In this document: positions 57,720 to 64,000 of the stretch, piece after piece
Layout of the letters: each line of letters starts with the position of its first letter
Position numbering within the stretch: position 1 is the stretch's first letter
NCBI RefSeq assembly: GCF_033115175.1
Contig: NC_084838.1
Span: 42,511,468-42,575,467 of the forward strand
Origin: Lepus europaeus
Lineage: Eukaryota; Chordata; Mammalia; Lagomorpha; Leporidae
Direction: 5' to 3'
Length of the DNA stretch: 64,000 bases
The notes under the pieces: model-generated
Told to the model about the DNA's origin: nothing
Databases searched by the model: none
Seen by the model: the letters and a program-made list of their open reading frames with translations, nothing else
Program-made: the position numbers and the translations under genes

Positions 57720-58599
57720 CTTTTCTTTGGCAAGTGTCTTCCAACTTGTAATGATGGTTCTATACCCATATGGCCCTATGCGACCCCACCTCTGTGTCCC
57801 AGTCCAGAGCAGACCCCTGACTTGAGGTGGTACATTCCAGTGACTTCTCTGGAGAATTGGAAATTGGCCTGGAGATAGAGGGAGAAAGCAGCGTTATCTA
57901 TGTAAATAATAGGTGACTTTAGACTTTGGGAGCTATGGTGGACTACTTTATGTCATGTGGTTAGGAAGCCAAGAAAGCTGGTGTGTGAGGACAGTAGAAA
58001 ATGTCACAAATGAAGACGGAGAAGGGGTTTGGCACAGCCTATTCCTATTCTCATGAATCCTGGAAGCCTGAATGTTTCCCTGCCTTTGGTTCTTTATGAT
58101 AGTCCTATATCATAGCCCTTACCCTCCACCATGTATTTTATTTTTCATTTATGCTGGCTAAAGTTGTTTCTTGTCAACTCGATGTCCCAACTAGTAAATT
58201 GACCTGGCACATTTTTAACTTGTTTATTAACTGAAGAGAAAGAGAAAGTCAAAGGCAAAATAGAGTAGATACCCATTCAAGTGTAGCTCGTGGATAAGGA
58301 GTCACACAACAATTTTTTTTTAACTCCTCTTTGAGTCAGTTCCAATTTGAAGCCGACATTTTTAAGTAACTGCCTAAAGTACAGCTGTACCATGTATGTT
58401 AGCAGGTGCCCAAGCCAGAGTTTGTTAGCTCAGCTTTGAAATGCTGATTTCATACCTCAAAAGAGACCACCATTGTACTTCAAAAGCTAGTTGTCTCTGT
58501 AAATTGTTTGGTATTATGAATTCATGATTAAGGCTTTGTTTCTTCTTTATTAATTTAAAGTATTGCTCAGCCATAGTGAACAAGGGTAGAAATTATTCT
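57720..58599. other. Intergenic sequence, nothing recognised
   Basis: No gene or repeat recognised. Confidence 0.4.
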
Positions 58600-58735
58600 G
58601 AGGCAGGAAAAAGAGATACTAAGTTCAGTAAGTGAGAAGTAACTGCAATATTCACCTTCACCTTGGGATTAAGTAAGATATATACTTAATACCTGGCACA
58701 TTGTAGAGTCTTCGTAAATGTTGACTATTATTTTC
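58600..58735 (+). mobile_element. MIR 3' part
   Basis: 'aatacctggcacattgtagag' and 'cgtaaatgttgactattatt' match the MIR 3' end. Confidence 0.65.
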
Positions 58736-60189
58736 ATTGTTAGGAGAAAATAGCTGAAGACTTTATTTATTTCTTTATTGCAAATGTGTGTGATTCTTCC
58801 CACACACTACTTAAGCATATTGTTTTGTTTTGCACTTATCTGTGTGGAAAAGTACTGCAAGGGATGTGTAGAAATAAAACACTGGGGTTTCTTGTCAGCA
58901 CCTCAACAAAGGCCTTCTTGCTCCAGAATCTTCAGACCAAGGCTCTTGAAGACAAGGACATTAAATAATTCCTTTTAATGGCCAAATGAGAATGGGCCTT
59001 GGTGTTCCAACTCCAGCACGAGCCTAGAACAGTGGGATCCTCCAAGGTTGTGCTTAACCAGCCCCTGCCATTTCTGCCTTCCGCTGGTTTGTTATTGATG
59101 GTTGTGAATGGAGCTACAAAAGAGAGGAGGGAAGGAAAAAGGCAGGCAGAATTCTTATGAAGCTATTTCTATTTCTGGCAAATCACTGCTTGGTTATGTA
59201 GAGCAACACATTTATCTGGAGGCCTTTTTTTAAAAAAAGGAACGTTGCCTTATAATGAATACTAAATAAAACTGGTAGGATCCTGATTAATTTTTAATGA
59301 GCAGCAGTTGTGTACTGCATGTAATAATACTGAAATTAATACATAATTAAAGTAGATTTGTACAGAATAGTTCACTTGAGAATTGAATAGTGGGGAACAA
59401 AATTGAACATCTCCAAATACGACCCACAACTCTGTATATAGATTTTTGAGATAGAGATCAGTGTTTTCTTGAGGCAAAAATCACACTCAACAGAAGCCTT
59501 AAGAAACCTCTGGGAACTCTGACAAGGGCTGAAATCTTCCATGCTAGTTCACAGGAGGTGGTGCTGGATGCTAATTAGGATAGAATCAGCACATATTGCA
59601 GCCTTGCCCAGAGCTCTGTCACCACCACCGTGACTTCTCCTTCTCTATTGTCACTGGCTAATGATTTCCATCTTCCTTAAGTCAAGTTGGTAGGCTAAAT
59701 CTTGCCACTCGGAGAAAGTAAGAAAACAGTGCTTTGAATACATATAATTTAAATATAATTTCAATTTTTAAAATTGCAGATACTATACTGCAATAGTGGA
59801 TGGCCCAAAAAATGACAATGAAAATATACTGGGGGCACACTTCCTAGCTCTACAGCTCTACAATTGTGCTAACAAATGGCCATGTCATTGCTTTTGGGGA
59901 GTATGCCTCTGTGTGGGGGAAAGGCCAACTATAGATTTGGGCAGAAAAGTGCTCTTGTGAATAGCTATTGCTTTTTCTTCTCTCAGCCCTAATCTTTTCT
60001 GTCATCAGCTCCCACACTCTTGGTCCATGCACTTCCGATGGGTTAGCTCTCACTCTTGGTTTCAAGAGTAGGCGTCTAGGCTTATCAGAGGGTCACCTCA
60101 TTTATAATTGGTGGAGAGATGAACATAGGGCTCAAACTGGACCAAACAGACAATGAAACTCAGTTGTAGAATTTTGGAAAACTTTTTCT
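58736..60189. other. Intergenic sequence, nothing recognised
   Basis: Open frames of up to 71 codons only; no repeat recognised. Confidence 0.4.
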
Positions 60190-60516
60190 TTTTTTTCTTT
60201 TTTAGAGATTTATTTATTTATTTTACAGGGTGAGAGAGGGAGAGACACAGGGAGAGATCTACCATCTGCTGGTACACTCCCCAGATTGTTGCAGTGGCCC
60301 TGGCTGGGCCAGGGTGGAGCCAGGAGCCTAGAGGTTCATCTGGATCTCCAACAAGGGTGACAGGGGTCCCAGCACTTGGTCTATTCTCCATTGCTCCTCC
60401 CAGACCATTAGTAGAGAGCTGGATCAGAATCAGAGCAGCTGGAACACAAACTAGAACCCATATGGGATGCTAGTGTTGCAGACAGTGGCTTGACCCACTG
60501 CGCCACAACACTGTTC
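60190..60516 (-). mobile_element. C-SINE, diverged
   Basis: From T-rich 'cttttttttcttttttag' to 'gccacaacactgttcc'. Confidence 0.9.
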
Positions 60517-60629
60517 CTGAGAAGCCTTGTTTCTTTCTGTGAAGATAGAGCTAAGAAGAGGTAGGCTTGGAACTGTAGGCTGTGCTGTCATAACTTTTCC
60601 AGAGAAAGAAACTAATGCAGAGAAAAACA

Positions 60630-61155
60630 GATCTTCAAAAGGGGCATATATACACAATGGAATACTATACAGCCTGAGAAAAGAGGAAAATTGTGTCACT
60701 TATGTCAGCTTCAATGCAACTGGAGGGCAGTATGCTAAGTGATATAAACCAGGCACAGAAAGAAAAATACTGCATGCATGGTCTCACTGATTTTTAGAGT
60801 CTAACAAAGTTAGGCTAAATAGTCCTCCTTGAAACAAAGGACAGGTGGTTACCAGAGGCTGGAGTGGAGGGATGGGGAAAGGGAAGATGTTGATCATTGG
60901 GAATAAGTTACACTTGGACCAGAGGAATGACTTTTGCATAATCTATTGCAAAGCACATTGTCTATAGTTAACAATAATACACTTTTCAAAAATTGCTAAT
61001 GTAGATTTTTAAAATTCTCACCACAAAGCTATGATGAATTGGTGAGGTGGTGAAGTTTATTTTCTTGAATGAATTTTATGAAGTGTACATAGATCAAAAC
61101 ATCACATTGTATTCTGCACATATACACAATTATTATTTGTCAATAAAAAGGGGTA
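60630..61155 (+). mobile_element. Old L1 3' end (L1M-type)
   Basis: 'tacacaatggaatactatac', 'ggtggttaccagaggctgg', 'gatgttgatcattgggaata' and 'caaaaattgctaatgtag' follow a mid-aged mammalian L1 3' UTR. It differs from the lagomorph L1 3' UTRs elsewhere, so it predates them. Confidence 0.8.
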
Positions 61156-61639
61156 GGATAACTTCCCATACATTGTCTAAATACATAGACTCAGCTGTGC
61201 TTAGAATGGACCTATACCTGGACTTTTTAGTGACATAAACTAACAAATTCCTCTTTTCTTGCCTAGCCTGGTTTGTATTGGATTTTCCACTACTGCAACT
61301 CAGAGTCTTGGCTAATAGGGACTCTCAGAAACCCAACCCTTTTCTCTAACACTGGCTTAATGAAGTCTCTGTTGGTCATGTTTGTGTGGGTGATGATGGA
61401 ATTTGGGAATCTGCACTTAATCTGGTCTTTGGAATCATTGCAGGCCTTGTCTATGGGCAGCCTATATAGCCCAGAAAGTGGGGAGGAAGAAAAGCTAAGG
61501 GGTATAAAGTTGGAGAACTTAATGTCCCAATGAAATCGGGAACCTTTACTCAGAATTTCAAGGGTTCTTGCCATATATTTAGATAAGAATTTTAAATATC
61601 GGCTGCTTATAAATGAAACAGGCACCATGGTACAGTTTT
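61156..61639. other. Intergenic sequence, nothing recognised
   Basis: Opposed frames of 86 and 112 codons (61,273-61,533 plus; 61,290-61,628 minus) overlap each other; no domain recognised. Confidence 0.4.
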
Positions 61640-62040
61640 AGCACTTATTCAATGAGGAAAATATGCAGGAAAGTGAGGGCTTTATTGAGAGGAGAAAGAA
61701 ATCTAGAAACTAAGTTGGGTCCATACTAGGCAGAGAGCAGGCCAGGAGCCACATTGGGCAAAGTCACAGGTAGCTTAGCGGAGGCAGGAAAACAGAGGCA
61801 GAGCAGCGGCCAGAAGACTGTGCTGGAAGGCAGGGTACAACAAGGGAGGGGCCTACCATTTTCCAGGCCTTTTACTTACTTCCAAAGGGGAGTGGTTACA
61901 TAGACTGAATGGCAGGTGGGTATATAGGTGGGGTCAGGTAGGGGTGTGAGATCACACAGGGGGCATGGTCTCCAGCTTACAAATCTAATCAATTTAACCC
62001 TATCTGCCTGCCTATATCACCAACAGTTTTACCTTTCTAT
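61640..62040 (-). mobile_element. Possible LTR fragment
   Basis: Contains an antisense AATAAA-type 'gctttattgag' near its left end and a body with LTR-like composition. Parallel in layout to 53,331-54,150. Family not identified. Confidence 0.35.
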
Positions 62041-62119
62041 AGTGCTCCACTGGAGAGGCTTCTCAAATTTTAAAGGGTATACAAATTACTTAAGGATCTT
62101 GTTAAACAGCAAATTATGG
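62041..62119. mobile_element. hAT-Charlie-like MITE, left part
   Basis: 'gaggcttctcaaattttaa' and 'ttaaggatcttgttaaacag' match an MER1-type consensus; it continues after the C-SINE with 'gattcagaaagtctagagtgg' and 'accacattgagtagcaaag'. Confidence 0.55.
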
Positions 62120-62425
62120 AGGGCTGGTGCTGTGGCATAGCAGGTTAAACCATTGCCTGCAACACAGGCATCACATATAGGAGCCCATTCATATCCTGGC
62201 TGCTCCACTTCCAATCCAGCTCCCTGCTAATGCACCTGGGAAAGCAGTGCAAGTTGACCCAAATACTTGGGCTCCTGTAGTCAACGTGGGAAAGCTGAAA
62301 GAAGCTCCTGGCTTTGGTGGCCATTTGGGGAGTGAACCAGTGGATGGAAGGTTTTTCTTTCTGTCCCCAATACCCCCTCTGCCTTTCAATAATTTGCCTT
62401 TCAAATAAATCAATCTAAAAACAAA
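62120..62425 (+). mobile_element. C-SINE inserted in a DNA transposon
   Basis: From 'ggagggctggtgctgtggca' to 'caaataaatcaatctaaaaac'. About 40 bp are missing in the body (between 'gctcctggcttt' and 'ggtggccatttgg'). Confidence 0.9.
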
Positions 62426-62545
62426 TAGGTTATGATTCAGAAAGTCTAGAGTGGGGCAGGTGATTCCGCATATCTAAAGAGCTTCCAGGTGGTCTGAAAG
62501 CTCTGGCCCAAGGACCACATTGAGTAGCAAAGTGCTAGGTATTGC
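62426..62545. mobile_element. hAT-Charlie-like MITE, right part
   Basis: Continues 62,041-62,119: 'attcagaaagtctagagtgg', 'aaagagcttccaggtggtctg', 'ggaccacattgagtagcaa'. Confidence 0.55.
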
Positions 62546-64000
62546 TTTAGCCTTGTGTTTGTTCCCTTCCCCTCTACTTTAATCAATCTAGAGTCTAGAC
62601 TGAGACCCAAACCAATGACAGAACTCTTTAAGTTATTCTCAGTGAGAGTTTATCCTTTACTGTTTCGTGCTAAAGCTGTTGAGCTGAAGTTTTTATGTTT
62701 GTAGCTATGGGTGAAATATCTAGAAAATTTTCAATTTCTTGATGACAAATCACTTATTTTCGTCTGAAATAACTTACAAAACTTATTTATGCTAAAATAA
62801 GAACTCCTACTTGTATTCTTGCTGTTATTCCTAAAGTTTTTCCTAGAAGAAAGAACAATTATTACATATCATTAAAAGTCCATTTTGCCCTAACCAAATG
62901 GAGACATACAGTGCCTTTCTTTATTCATGGGCAACTATGAACATTAAGATGGATTTTACAGACAAAGCTTCTTAGTGGTCCTGGGGGAACCTCAAATCTG
63001 TATTATAGTTTTAGTAAATTGAGTCAGAGGTCGATTCTGAGCCAACAAATTTGTCTTTTTACCCTATTTTTACCCCTAGAAATGACAGGGTAAGTAGAAA
63101 GATAGGGAAAATTCCGTACCAATTTTGAAAGAGTGGAAAGAGTAAAAGAGAGAATTTGAACATGTTCTGGACCATGTAGGACAGATGAGAGAGGACATAA
63201 GTAAAACAGAGTAGAGGTGAGAACCTCTAAAAATAGCAAGCAGCTCTGCAGAAGTGACAGATGCTTCTAGACTCAAGCTCCCAGATAGCTTGGCAGGGGT
63301 CCAGCCAGCACCTTGTTCTCAGAACCTGATTGGTTGCTTGTGTTGTAGGATCTGCTCTCTAAAGAAGAACCAGAATTGCCAGGGATGTATGTATGTGTTT
63401 TGTGGCATAGTTTGTTTTGAGCATTGGATTAAAAGCTAGAATGCGGGCTGTCTCCCTCCATCTTCAGAGGTATTTTGGTAAAAAACTGAAAGCAGCTATC
63501 AGATTAATCCAGAAGTGTATTGCAAGTAAGCAATTTAAAAAATATGAGAGATGCTTGTATAAATTTTTATGGAACTAGGACTGGAAAAGAATCCATGGAG
63601 ACAGGGAAAGACAGTGAGGTAGACATGTGGACTAAGAAGGGGTGTGTGTGTGTATTTCACATTAATGACAATAATTTGCAGAAAGAAGGTTAAAAGGGAG
63701 GCAATGTTATAATATTTAGACTTCAGGAATCTGCCTCTTAGAATTATTAGAATGGGATACAATCTGCATTAGTATTCGTGCTGGGTCTTTTGTTTAACTT
63801 CCGGCAAAGGGTTTTATTTCCCTGAAATATGATTCCAATATGATGATCATAAGCCTTGGTTAATTTTAAGACATTTCCCTTCACTTATGAAAAAGGGCTC
63901 ATCAGCAGTGCCTGCCAAAAACTCATTAAAATACCTTTTAAGCGCCACTTTAAGGTCATTTTTAGTATTCGATGCACTGTTAATTAGAAAACTGCAGCTT
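62546..64000. other. Intergenic sequence, nothing recognised
   Basis: No gene or clear repeat recognised; a short (TG)n is at about 63,641-63,652. Confidence 0.4.

Noticed and set aside
541..62425. tRNA genes suggested by A/B-box-like sequences
   Set aside because: All are heads of C-SINEs, which derive from a tRNA; none folds into an intact tRNA with acceptor stem.

Overview
The window is mammalian and almost certainly leporid (European rabbit or a close relative). The evidence is 32 copies of the lagomorph tRNA-derived C-SINE (young copies start GGCCGGCGCCGTGGCTCA, carry an A/B-box head and a CT-rich 3' end, and end in poly(A)) together with lagomorph L1 elements. Older mammalian repeats (MIR, L2, MER5A, MLT2-like LTRs, old L1) fill much of the rest. 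Species assignment is by recognition of repeat families, not by database search.

Layout. 0-3.3 kb: a C-SINE, an MLT2-like LTR and a 3'-end L1 with an internally duplicated 3' UTR. 3.29-7.57 kb: a composite retroelement in which L1 5' UTR and ORF1 are followed by non-L1 sequence with degraded retroviral nucleocapsid- and protease-like stretches, then an L1 3' UTR; the whole is flanked by one target-site duplication (TSD). 7.6-26 kb: low gene content, with two nearly identical MER5A pieces, several SINEs, MIRs and an RPL32 processed pseudogene. 26-30.3 kb: dense C-SINEs in old L1. 30.3-42 kb: a layered nest of two L1s, a third L1 3' end, a solo class II-like LTR and four C-SINEs. 44-48 kb: C-SINEs and an ERV 3' end with a poly(A) tail. 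48.25-50.6 kb: the only CpG-island-like region, with ETS- and NRF1-type motifs, a strong splice donor and a downstream small transmembrane ORF; this is the best candidate for a real gene. 50.6-64 kb: intergenic, with more C-SINEs, an interrupted MLT2-like LTR, MIR/L2 and an old L1 3' end.

No conserved multi-exon protein-coding gene was recognised. Most long open frames are L1, SINE or LTR translations. The best leads are the L1-ERV composite that moved as one unit, the CpG-island/microprotein locus, the ERV 3' end apparently retroposed with a poly(A) tail, and the pair of almost identical MER5A fragments.
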